This document shows positions 35,357-46,473 of a stretch of 64,000 nucleotides of DNA, piece after piece. The notes under the pieces were generated by a model. It was given only the letters and a program-made list of their open reading frames with translations. It did no database searches and was not told the origin of the DNA. How positions within the stretch are numbered: position 1 is the stretch's first letter; every line of letters begins with the position of its first letter. The stretch comes from Dreissena polymorpha (lineage: Eukaryota > Mollusca > Bivalvia > Myida > Dreissenidae), in NCBI RefSeq assembly GCF_020536995.1, contig NC_068359.1, positions 75,778,882 through 75,842,881 of the forward strand, given 5' to 3'. Position numbers and translations under genes: made by a program.

Positions 35357-37230
35357 CTAGCAGTAATGTTTCGGTTCTTTATGTACTACCCGTAAAAGGT
35401 ACCCATCTGTATTGAAAAAGTAAAACAAGTAATGTATATGCATAATAAGTAGACTGTCACAAAGTACGAACATTATGCAATTACAGAGAAGTCTCCGTGA
35501 TGGTTTGCAATGAAGAAACCGGCTCTAGTGGTTGTTAATGTTTTTTTGTTCTTTTGCTGTTTGTTTAGGATTTAGTAATTACAAATATCTGTTTTCTAAC
35601 TTAAGGATAATTATTTGTATTCTTTTTTTTATTTTTATGAAGTTCTAATAAAAGCATATTAAGATGTTCTCAGAATTTCTTTCTTTTTTTCATAAAATTA
35701 CTTGCAATTGAAAAATAACTGTGCTTTTTATCTATTGATGTTTGTTTTTATTATTAACAATATCTTATAATTAACAATATCTTATTATTGTTTTTATGTC
35801 ATTAAATAATTAATTATGTGTTTTTGTTTTATTTAAGATTGTTTTTATTCATTAAAACAGTTTATATTTGTAAAAAGTGTATAAATAAATAATAATGGTA
35901 TTGGAAACATTATTTGGAAATAATCTAATGTTTTTTATTTGATAATTTAAAGTTATGCAAGATTTCGAAATTTTCATAAAATTACTATATTTATTTTTAA
36001 ATGGGAAATATAATAATAAAATATTTGTCACACAATCAGTCAACAAAGTAACAACACCTAAAAACAACCTTTTTCACACCCATAAAGGTATCAATAAACA
36101 GATAATCTGGCAGGCATTTAGAGCTGATGAGGGTACTGATTATCTAGTGGTAGATAAGGCTATTACTGATTGGGGTTGCTTAGAGATAAGGCTGTAGTAT
36201 GGGATGAGTTAACATACTGTATGATTGAAGTGGACTTGAATTGAGTACAATTTTTGTTAAAAGTACATTACATTTCAAAACATTTTTAAGAGGAGCATAC
36301 TAGCGGTATTATAGTAGATTTAATAAATCATGAGGTATTCGTGTATAAGTAGCATTTTAAAAATTATAACATAAAATGGTGTGAATTACTGGATTTGAAA
36401 TGAATACTGATAATTGCAGACTAAAATATGTTTCAATACACAACATTACAGAGCACAACTTCTATTACTAATCCTTCAATCAGAGAAAATCCAACAACTT
36501 AATGGATAATAAGAATAAAAGTAATTATTTTTTAATGAAACACTTATGTTTATAGGCAGTTAAATAAAAATAATAATCAAAATATCAGGTGAACAAAAAT
36601 GGAATTTTTTAATACAATACCAGGTCTTAAATTGCCCAGCCCAACATAAATATTTGTCAATGTGAGTAACTGAAGTCATTGTGTATCTATTTTGACACTT
36701 TGATAAAGCCTTGTCATGGGTGTGAATGCTTGATTGTAATACCCATTAATAGCATGCTTCCAACCAGATTAAATTTCCTTTCTTTAATTAAGGTTTTCTT
36801 ATCAATTAAACCATAATATTTTATTAAATTAATTATCCCATCTAACATAAATAAATAAGTAAATGTCATAATGTGAAATTCTAAGAATTAAACGAAACTA
36901 ATTAATCAACTTCAATATTTGACAAAGTACTTAAATAATAAAATAGTAGTTAACCTAATAATATTATTTAAATCAAATGCACAACTATTATAAATACAAA
37001 ATACTTAATTTGTTTCAATTTTATATGTTGTTACACAGTTTATAGAAAAAAACATTGGTTGGATTGCATTTGACAAAAAACACTATGTCATCTTTCATTT
37101 ACATACTACATTTATTATCTTCACATCAAAATTGTGCTCCAAAGTCAAAATTATAACCCCAAACATCTGTTCACAACTTATTTTAAAATATGACAAAAGC
37201 AAATGACAATACAATCTCATATCAAAATAT
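35357..37230. other. AT-rich intergenic DNA, nothing seen
   Basis: No frame here looks like protein, and I found no structured repeat. Confidence 0.6.
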
Positions 37231-37331
37231 GGGGGTGAATTGTCTTGGGTGTGAATTGTCCAAGGAAATCAAATTCTGGAGTGAATTGTCCAGGCCCTGT
37301 GGATGAATTGTCTTGGGGGTGAATTGTCTGA
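37231..37331. repeat. minisatellite of five GTGAATTGTC units
   Basis: GGTGAATTGTCTTGG-like units of 14-30 bp occur five times, alternating TTGG and CCAGG endings. The minus-strand translation (GQFTPE, DNSST and so on) only mirrors the repeat. Confidence 0.75.
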
Positions 37332-37540
37332 CACCCTTTCCCCCACCCACCTATTTTTTTTATGAAAAATTGAGAAATTTTACCCATTCCATGGCATGCA
37401 AAGTACATTCAAACAGAATGCAATTCTAGTTTTTGCTACATTACTCATTAATTTCAATCATGTGCTGTGTTTATTTACCTAGAAGTCTTTAGATTTTTCA
37501 CAATTTACCTTCAAAGTTCTATTCTGTTTCTGCAGCGTGA

Positions 37541-38020
37541 AGGTTACATTACACTAAATCATTGTGTATCCCTCCGTGGTCCATTCGAAAGTAGTGCCTA
37601 TTTCTAAAGAGTTCCTTTTCTCTTCTTGAATATAAGCCATTTAACAATGTGAGACATGTCTTTTGTGGTTATTTGTAATATCCTGTATGTGTCTGGAGTA
37701 CTTTGATGCCTTGGATTGGAAGCTACCTTAAAAGATGAACTTTTGAGGGTGTGTTTTCTATTGTGTGGGGCTTTTGTCGAAATTAGGATTCCGAAACACG
37801 TTTTTCTACGGTGGGTTCATTCGACAGCGATTTACTTTCTTAGAAGTTGCGAGACGGTATGTTTTTGATTGCAATTATTGGAAGATGACAGATCCATCTT
37901 TAAAATGATACCAGGTTCGGAAAAATTGATACGTCGGAAAGGCAAGAAAAATGCTGTGAAAGTTGTCAGTTTTATAATGGGACCCTATGGGAATCGGAAT
38001 TAGTGTAATATAACCTTTAA
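37541..38020. mobile_element. TTAA-type MITE inside each array A unit
   Basis: AGGTTACATTACACTAA at the left and the inverted AGGTTATATTACACTAA at the right form ends of a roughly 480-bp element. In copies 2-5 it is preceded by TTAA (for example 40514-40517), and all copies have TTAA after it (here 38017-38020). In copy 1 the left TTAA is missing because the array starts exactly there. Further copies: 40514-40997, 43491-43974, 46470-46952 and 49448 onward. Confidence 0.75.
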
Positions 38021-38643
38021 AAAGCACATTTACTGCAATGTCAAGGTCACATGGATTCGTCTGCAAGCGAGACAAGTAGAAAATGAATTTTAATGAATGT
38101 TTTGATGATTTGGGTGCTAAAATAGATGAGAGGTGTCAATATTTTGGTCCAAATGGATGTTTTAGGTGGTTTTGGACTGTTCTGGATGGGTGGGGGACCT
38201 GGTATGGACAAGTAAGGGTAACATTTCCAACAAATCTTAAATGTAAATATTATTATGTCCATAGATTGAAGTTTCAGGTGGAGAGCAAGATGAAAAATAT
38301 GCAAAATTACATGCATGCAACCCATTTATGCCATTTTTCTCTTTGTTTGTAGGCCTGACCGTTTGTCCTTGAGCCGTAGATGGTCAACAATCCGCTAGCT
38401 GTCTTGCTCTGACTGGTGCACTGGACATGATTTCAATGTGAGTCATCATACTGATTGTTTAATTAACACATGAATTTCAGTTTGTTCGTTAAAGTACTAA
38501 CTTAGCTGTGTATTTTTACAGTGGACGTAGTGGTACGGTGCAGGTGGTAGACTAGGTATTTCCATATATACACTATGTTTACAGAATTGCGGCCAGTGGA
38601 GCAACATAGCTGATGAGTTAATAGCACTAGTTCTTCAGACAAA

Positions 38644-39003
38644 TCACGTTATTTTCAACCTATAAAGCATATTTAGCTGTAGTTGGGGCCAATTAGCTGT
38701 TAGATCTGGCTTTTGTTCTGTTAAGCCCTTAGAGTAATGAATTTCAGAGTGAAGACCATAGCGCCTTTTCCTAGTCAAGTATCGGGCAGCTGTATGTCTT
38801 TTCAGAAATGCACATGTATTTTTAAGCATGTCATTGTGTTTGCTTTTAATAAGATAGGCAATAAACTCATAACCTTTAGACAAATGAGCATCTGTAAATT
38901 CAGATTTCACTATTTCAGAGTCAGCCAGACCATGATTGAGCTTAAGGGTTGTGCTGCGGATGCAGCCTGTGCAGTTCCGGGAGAAAGTCACTGTCTCGGG
39001 CAA
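38644..39003 (-). CDS. array A minus-strand frame with a core conserved in array B
   Basis: 119 open codons, hydrophilic and rich in K, R, H and E, unlike AT-driven frames nearby. A possible acceptor GAATTTACAG lies inside, so coding may start at DAHLSKGYEF. The core at 38704-38775 ends EIHYSKGLTEQKPD and aligns without gaps over 24 codons to array B, with 10 identical residues, 7 of them using different codons. Repeated unchanged at 41621-41980, 44599-44958 and 47576-47935. The fifth copy runs into the gap. The plus strand is also open over most of this stretch (38737-39033), but the substitution pattern favours the minus strand. I recognise no family. Confidence 0.55.
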   Translation of the reverse strand: MPETVTFSRNCTGCIRSTTLKLNHGLADSEIVKSEFTDAHLSKGYEFIAYLIKSKHNDMLKNTCAFLKRHTAARYLTRKRRYGLHSEIHYSKGLTEQKPDLTANWPQLQLNMLYRLKIT

Positions 39004-39520
39004 TGCGGTCTGGTATCAGGTAAGCACTATTGAAAGCCTCACACTTTTGGGGGGTCTGAAGCCTTGTGCTGTCAATGCGATCTGGTTCAAGTACAATAAG
39101 AATGCATTCTCAAAGCAGTACTTCATCAGATATGGTTATCTTAAGCTTACAGTTCGCGGGCAGATATGACTTCGATTTGTTCTTGCTAGCAGAACCCCTA
39201 CAGGCCAAACTATGCGTTAAGCACTATTTTCCACAGCAACCCTTGCAGACAGAAAAACAATACTTAAAATTACTTCTGGCATTTAATTTCTAATTTCCTA
39301 CATATCTCTTTTGTATGTTTGTTTGCCCTTTTTAACTCTGACATGCCATCTTGCTCACATTGATGGAGCATACCTGTTTTTGTTTAGAGCCAAGTCCCCG
39401 GCTGCTCGAGTTTGCCGTGTCAATAATGAGAAAGCCATGGCATGATGTCTCCTCTATGTGTTTCCTTATCTCAGTGTTGAACATAATTGCCAGTTTCAGG
39501 GGCCTAAACATTTTATTTTA

Positions 39521-39658
39521 TTAAAGGTCTGGATGATCCTTGCCTGACTGCGGGTTTGTGTACACCTCAATCCGACTCTGTGTCCTGAACAGAGGCCGCA
39601 GTGGTGCAGCGCTTGTGGACGATCCATCAACATCCTGAAAGGTCAACACTACACCAAG
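39521..39658 (-). CDS. array A candidate 3'-terminal exon (minus)
   Basis: After a good acceptor (CAATTTTCCCAG) the minus strand reads 45 codons, LGVVLTFQDVDGSS and onward to IEVYTNPQSGKDHPDL, then TAA at 39523-39521. AATAAA overlaps the stop region (TTTAATAAAATAAAATG). Splice site, stop and polyadenylation signal in one place support a real last exon. The peptide is not one I know. The same block recurs in copies 2-4, for example at about 42498-42635. It lies upstream, in minus-strand terms, of the 38644-39003 frame, so the two may belong to neighbouring transcripts. Confidence 0.45.
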   Translation of the reverse strand, partial: LGVVLTFQDVDGSSTSAAPLRPLFRTQSRIEVYTNPQSGKDHPDL

Positions 39659-40517
39659 CTGGGAAAATTGATCCTGATAGTCATCCCCAGGTAGTGGAAT
39701 GAATGTTCACTGAACTACAGAGGAATCACACCCAAATGACTTTCCTGCCACGACATTAGTGTGGCCACTCGCGTAGGAATTCCTTAGCAAACATGCTCTT
39801 TTGCATGGTGACTGTGGACATTTTTGCAAAACTTACGCTTTCAACACTGGATTTTAAAGAGAATACTTAATAAAATGTCGCTAACAGGACTTATTTATAT
39901 GAGAGAGACTATCTGGATGCGCATTAAGTGTCACTTTGTGTCGTAAGCTGTTGAAGGAGCGATTTGCGCCTTTTTAAGTGTTAATTTTGGGTAGCCGGCT
40001 TGTATCGGCTTGAAAGCTGAAAATTATGCCTCTCATCATAATAGCATTAATTTTTGTAATTGCAATGTGTATGTTTAGATTGTAAGTGAAGCTTTTAATA
40101 ATGATTTTCTTAAAAAACATGATTTTATATGCTGTCAGTGAGTTTTTTATTGAAAAAAGTGCTTAAAATTTAAAAAAAGTCTCCTTTTTCATCAAGAAAA
40201 GTACACTGATTCACAATCAATACATTTATTTGGGCCTTTTGCTGATATATTGGTGAATTTCGCATGCAATGATACCAGTTTTTGCCATGAAAGTTACGCG
40301 TAACAATAATTGGAGACGCAAAATCAGCTGTCGTCACTTAGACTAAAAATCATGCATTCCGACTTGACTGCGGCCAATTTAGTCACCGCTTTAAATGGCC
40401 ATTTTAAGGCCTTTACCCCCATCCGAATGCACTGAAATTGCATATTCATTGTGGAAATAGTTGAAATCTCATGTGGAGAAAGTTTGAAAAAGATAGGACA
40501 AAGTTGAGTTCCCTTAA

Positions 40518-43494
40518 AGGTTACATTACACTAAATCATTGTGTATCCCTCCGTGGTCCATTCGAAAGTAGTGCCTATTTCTAAAGAGTTCCTTTTCTCT
40601 TCTTGAATATAAGCCATTTAACAATGTGAGACATGTCTTTTGTGGTTATTTGTAATATCCTGTATGTGTCTGGAGTACTTTGATGCCTTGGATTGGAAGC
40701 TACCTTAAAAGATGAACTTTTGAGGGTGTGTTTTCTATTGTGTGGGGCTTTTGTCGAAATTAGGATTCCGAAACACGTTTTTCTACGGTGGGTTCATTCG
40801 ACAGCGATTTACTTTCTTAGAAGTTGCGAGACGGTATGTTTTTGATTGCAATTATTGGAAGATGACAGATCCATCTTTAAAATGATACCAGGTTCGGAAA
40901 AATTGATACGTCGGAAAGGCAAGAAAAATGCTGTGAAAGTTGTCAGTTTTATAATGGGACCCTATGGGAATCGGAATTAGTGTAATATAACCTTTAAAAA
41001 GCACATTTACTGCAATGTCAAGGTCACATGGATTCGTCTGCAAGCGAGACAAGTAGAAAATGAATTTTAATGAATGTTTTGATGATTTGGGTGCTAAAAT
41101 AGATGAGAGGTGTCAATATTTTGGTCCAAATGGATGTTTTAGGTGGTTTTGGACTGTTCTGGATGGGTGGGGGACCTGGTATGGACAAGTAAGGGTAACA
41201 TTTCCAACAAATCTTAAATGTAAATATTATTATGTCCATAGATTGAAGTTTCAGGTGGAGAGCAAGATGAAAAATATGCAAAATTACATGCATGCAACCC
41301 ATTTATGCCATTTTTCTCTTTGTTTGTAGGCCTGACCGTTTGTCCTTGAGCCGTAGATGGTCAACAATCCGCTAGCTGTCTTGCTCTGACTGGTGCACTG
41401 GACATGATTTCAATGTGAGTCATCATACTGATTGTTTAATTAACACATGAATTTCAGTTTGTTCGTTAAAGTACTAACTTAGCTGTGTATTTTTACAGTG
41501 GACGTAGTGGTACGGTGCAGGTGGTAGACTAGGTATTTCCATATATACACTATGTTTACAGAATTGCGGCCAGTGGAGCAACATAGCTGATGAGTTAATA
41601 GCACTAGTTCTTCAGACAAATCACGTTATTTTCAACCTATAAAGCATATTTAGCTGTAGTTGGGGCCAATTAGCTGTTAGATCTGGCTTTTGTTCTGTTA
41701 AGCCCTTAGAGTAATGAATTTCAGAGTGAAGACCATAGCGCCTTTTCCTAGTCAAGTATCGGGCAGCTGTATGTCTTTTCAGAAATGCACATGTATTTTT
41801 AAGCATGTCATTGTGTTTGCTTTTAATAAGATAGGCAATAAACTCATAACCTTTAGACAAATGAGCATCTGTAAATTCAGATTTCACTATTTCAGAGTCA
41901 GCCAGACCATGATTGAGCTTAAGGGTTGTGCTGCGGATGCAGCCTGTGCAGTTCCGGGAGAAAGTCACTGTCTCGGGCAATGCGGTCTGGTATCAGGTAA
42001 GCACTATTGAAAGCCTCACACTTTTGGGGGGTCTGAAGCCTTGTGCTGTCAATGCGATCTGGTTCAAGTACAATAAGAATGCATTCTCAAAGCAGTACTT
42101 CATCAGATATGGTTATCTTAAGCTTACAGTTCGCGGGCAGATATGACTTCGATTTGTTCTTGCTAGCAGAACCCCTACAGGCCAAACTATGCGTTAAGCA
42201 CTATTTTCCACAGCAACCCTTGCAGACAGAAAAACAATACTTAAAATTACTTCTGGCATTTAATTTCTAATTTCCTACATATCTCTTTTGTATGTTTGTT
42301 TGCCCTTTTTAACTCTGACATGCCATCTTGCTCACATTGATGGAGCATACCTGTTTTTGTTTAGAGCCAAGTCCCCGGCTGCTCGAGTTTGCCGTGTCAA
42401 TAATGAGAAAGCCATGGCATGATGTCTCCTCTATGTGTTTCCTTATCTCAGTGTTGAACATAATTGCCAGTTTCAGGGGCCTAAACATTTTATTTTATTA
42501 AAGGTCTGGATGATCCTTGCCTGACTGCGGGTTTGTGTACACCTCAATCCGACTCTGTGTCCTGAACAGAGGCCGCAGTGGTGCAGCGCTTGTGGACGAT
42601 CCATCAACATCCTGAAAGGTCAACACTACACCAAGCTGGGAAAATTGATCCTGATAGTCATCCCCAGGTAGTGGAATGAATGTTCACTGAACTACAGAGG
42701 AATCACACCCAAATGACTTTCCTGCCACGACATTAGTGTGGCCACTCGCGTAGGAATTCCTTAGCAAACATGCTCTTTTGCATGGTGACTGTGGACATTT
42801 TTGCAAAACTTACGCTTTCAACACTGGATTTTAAAGAGAATACTTAATAAAATGTCGCTAACAGGACTTATTTATATGAGAGAGACTATCTGGATGCGCA
42901 TTAAGTGTCACTTTGTGTCGTAAGCTGTTGAAGGAGCGATTTGCGCCTTTTTAAGTGTTAATTTTGGGTAGCCGGCTTGTATCGGCTTGAAAGCTGAAAA
43001 TTATGCCTCTCATCATAATAGCATTAATTTTTGTAATTGCAATGTGTATGTTTAGATTGTAAGTGAAGCTTTTAATAATGATTTTCTTAAAAAACATGAT
43101 TTTATATGCTGTCAGTGAGTTTTTTATTGAAAAAAGTGCTTAAAATTTAAAAAAAGTCTCCTTTTTCATCAAGAAAAGTACACTGATTCACAATCAATAC
43201 ATTTATTTGGGCCTTTTGCTGATATATTGGTGAATTTCGCATGCAATGATACCAGTTTTTGCCATGAAAGTTACGCGTAACAATAATTGGAGACGCAAAA
43301 TCAGCTGTCGTCACTTAGACTAAAAATCATGCATTCCGACTTGACTGCGGCCAATTTAGTCACCGCTTTAAATGGCCATTTTAAGGCCTTTACCCCCATC
43401 CGAATGCACTGAAATTGCATATTCATTGTGGAAATAGTTGAAATCTCATGTGGAGAAAGTTTGAAAAAGATAGGACAAAGTTGAGTTCCCTTAA
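40518..43494. repeat. array A, copy 2
   Basis: 2,977 bp, direct orientation. The ORF content is identical to copy 1 and I saw no base difference from it in the lines compared. Confidence 0.95.
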
Positions 43495-46473
43495 AGGTTA
43501 CATTACACTAAATCATTGTGTATCCCTCCGTGGTCCATTCGAAAGTAGTGCCTATTTCTAAAGAGTTCCTTTTCTCTTCTTGAATATAAGCCATTTAACA
43601 ATGTGAGACATGTCTTTTGTGGTTATTTGTAATATCCTGTATGTGTCTGGAGTACTTTGATGCCTTGGATTGGAAGCTACCTTAAAAGATGAACTTTTGA
43701 GGGTGTGTTTTCTATTGTGTGGGGCTTTTGTCGAAATTAGGATTCCGAAACACGTTTTTTCTACGGTGGGTTCATTCGACAGCGATTTACTTTCTTAGAA
43801 GTTGCGAGACGGTATGTTTTTGATTGCAATTATTGGAAGATGACAGATCCATCTTTAAAATGATACCAGGTTCGGAAAAATTGATACGTCGGAAAGGCAA
43901 GAAAAATGCTGTGAAAGTTGTCAGTTTTATAATGGGACCCTATGGGAATCGGAATTAGTGTAATATAACCTTTAAAAAGCACATTTACTGCAATGTCAAG
44001 GTCACATGGATTCGTCTGCAAGCGAGACAAGTAGAAAATGAATTTTAATGAATGTTTTGATGATTTGGGTGCTAAAATAGATGAGAGGTGTCAATATTTT
44101 GGTCCAAATGGATGTTTTAGGTGGTTTTGGACTGTTCTGGATGGGTGGGGGACCTGGTATGGACAAGTAAGGGTAACATTTCCAACAAATCTTAAATGTA
44201 AATATTATTATGTCCATAGATTGAAGTTTCAGGTGGAGAGCAAGATGAAAAATATGCAAAATTACATGCATGCAACCCATTTATGCCATTTTTCTCTTTG
44301 TTTGTAGGCCTGACCGTTTGTCCTTGAGCCGTAGATGGTCAACAATCCGCTAGCTGTCTTGCTCTGACTGGTGCACTGGACATGATTTCAATGTGAGTCA
44401 TCATACTGATTGTTTAATTAACACATGAATTTCAGTTTGTTCGTTAAAGTACTAACTTAGCTGTGTATTTTTACAGTGGACGTAGTGGTACGGTGCAGGT
44501 GGTAGACTAGGTATTTCCATATATACACTATGTTTACAGAATTGCGGCCAGTGGAGCAACATAGCTGATGAGTTAATAGCACTAGTTCTTCAGACAAATC
44601 ACGTTATTTTCAACCTATAAAGCATATTTAGCTGTAGTTGGGGCCAATTAGCTGTTAGATCTGGCTTTTGTTCTGTTAAGCCCTTAGAGTAATGAATTTC
44701 AGAGTGAAGACCATAGCGCCTTTTCCTAGTCAAGTATCGGGCAGCTGTATGTCTTTTCAGAAATGCACATGTATTTTTAAGCATGTCATTGTGTTTGCTT
44801 TTAATAAGATAGGCAATAAACTCATAACCTTTAGACAAATGAGCATCTGTAAATTCAGATTTCACTATTTCAGAGTCAGCCAGACCATGATTGAGCTTAA
44901 GGGTTGTGCTGCGGATGCAGCCTGTGCAGTTCCGGGAGAAAGTCACTGTCTCGGGCAATGCGGTCTGGTATCAGGTAAGCACTATTGAAAGCCTCACACT
45001 TTTGGGGGGTCTGAAGCCTTGTGCTGTCAATGCGATCTGGTTCAAGTACAATAAGAATGCATTCTCAAAGCAGTACTTCATCAGATATGGTTATCTTAAG
45101 CTTACAGTTCGCGGGCAGATATGACTTCGATTTGTTCTTGCTAGCAGAACCCCTACAGGCCAAACTATGCGTTAAGCACTATTTTCCACAGCAACCCTTG
45201 CAGACAGAAAAACAATACTTAAAATTACTTCTGGCATTTAATTTCTAATTTCCTACATATCTCTTTTGTATGTTTGTTTGCCCTTTTTAACTCTGACATG
45301 CCATCTTGCTCACATTGATGGAGCATACCTGTTTTTGTTTAGAGCCAAGTCCCCGGCTGCTCGAGTTTGCCGTGTCAATAATGAGAAAGCCATGGCATGA
45401 TGTCTCCTCTATGTGTTTCCTTATCTCAGTGTTGAACATAATTGCCAGTTTCAGGGGCCTAAACATTTTATTTTATTAAAGGTCTGGATGATCCTTGCCT
45501 GACTGCGGGTTTGTGTACACCTCAATCCGACTCTGTGTCCTGAACAGAGGCCGCAGTGGTGCAGCGCTTGTGGACGATCCATCAACATCCTGAAAGGTCA
45601 ACACTACACCAAGCTGGGAAAATTGATCCTGATAGTCATCCCCAGGTAGTGGAATGAATGTTCACTGAACTACAGAGGAATCACACCCAAATGACTTTCC
45701 TGCCACGACATTAGTGTGGCCACTCGCGTAGGAATTCCTTAGCAAACATGCTCTTTTGCATGGTGACTGTGGACATTTTTGCAAAACTTACGCTTTCAAC
45801 ACTGGATTTTAAAGAGAATACTTAATAAAATGTCGCTAACAGGACTTATTTATATGAGAGAGACTATCTGGATGCGCATTAAGTGTCACTTTGTGTCGTA
45901 AGCTGTTGAAGGAGCGATTTGCGCCTTTTTAAGTGTTAATTTTGGGTAGCCGGCTTGTATCGGCTTGAAAGCTGAAAATTATGCCTCTCATCATAATAGC
46001 ATTAATTTTTGTAATTGCAATGTGTATGTTTAGATTGTAAGTGAAGCTTTTAATAATGATTTTCTTAAAAAACATGATTTTATATGCTGTCAGTGAGTTT
46101 TTTATTGAAAAAAGTGCTTAAAATTTAAAAAAAGTCTCCTTTTTCATCAAGAAAAGTACACTGATTCACAATCAATACATTTATTTGGGCCTTTTGCTGA
46201 TATATTGGTGAATTTCGCATGCAATGATACCAGTTTTTTGCCATGAAAGTTACGCGTAACAATAATTGGAGACGCAAAATCAGCTGTCGTCACTTAGACT
46301 AAAAATCATGCATTCCGACTTGACTGCGGCCAATTTAGTCACCGCTTTAAATGGCCATTTTAAGGCCTTTACCCCCATCCGAATGCACTGAAATTGCATA
46401 TTCATTGTGGAAATAGTTGAAATCTCATGTGGAGAAAGTTTGAAAAAGATAGGACAAAGTTGAGTTCCCTTAA
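43495..46473. repeat. array A, copy 3
   Basis: About 2,979 bp. It differs from copies 1-2 by single-base length changes in T runs (for example near 43755 and 46232). Confidence 0.95.

Larger units (their letters stand above)
37541..40517. repeat. array A, copy 1 (about 2,977 bp)
   Basis: First full unit of a direct tandem array. The unit starts with AGGTTACATTACACTAA and runs to the next such start at 40518. Unique sequence lies to its left, and the boundary falls at the end of an embedded MITE. I saw no base difference from copy 2 in the lines compared. Confidence 0.95.

Noticed and set aside
37217-37408. Minus frame with GQFTPE and QFTPKT repeats
   Set aside because: Mirrors the GTGAATTGTC minisatellite; unit lengths are irregular, so the frame is accidental.
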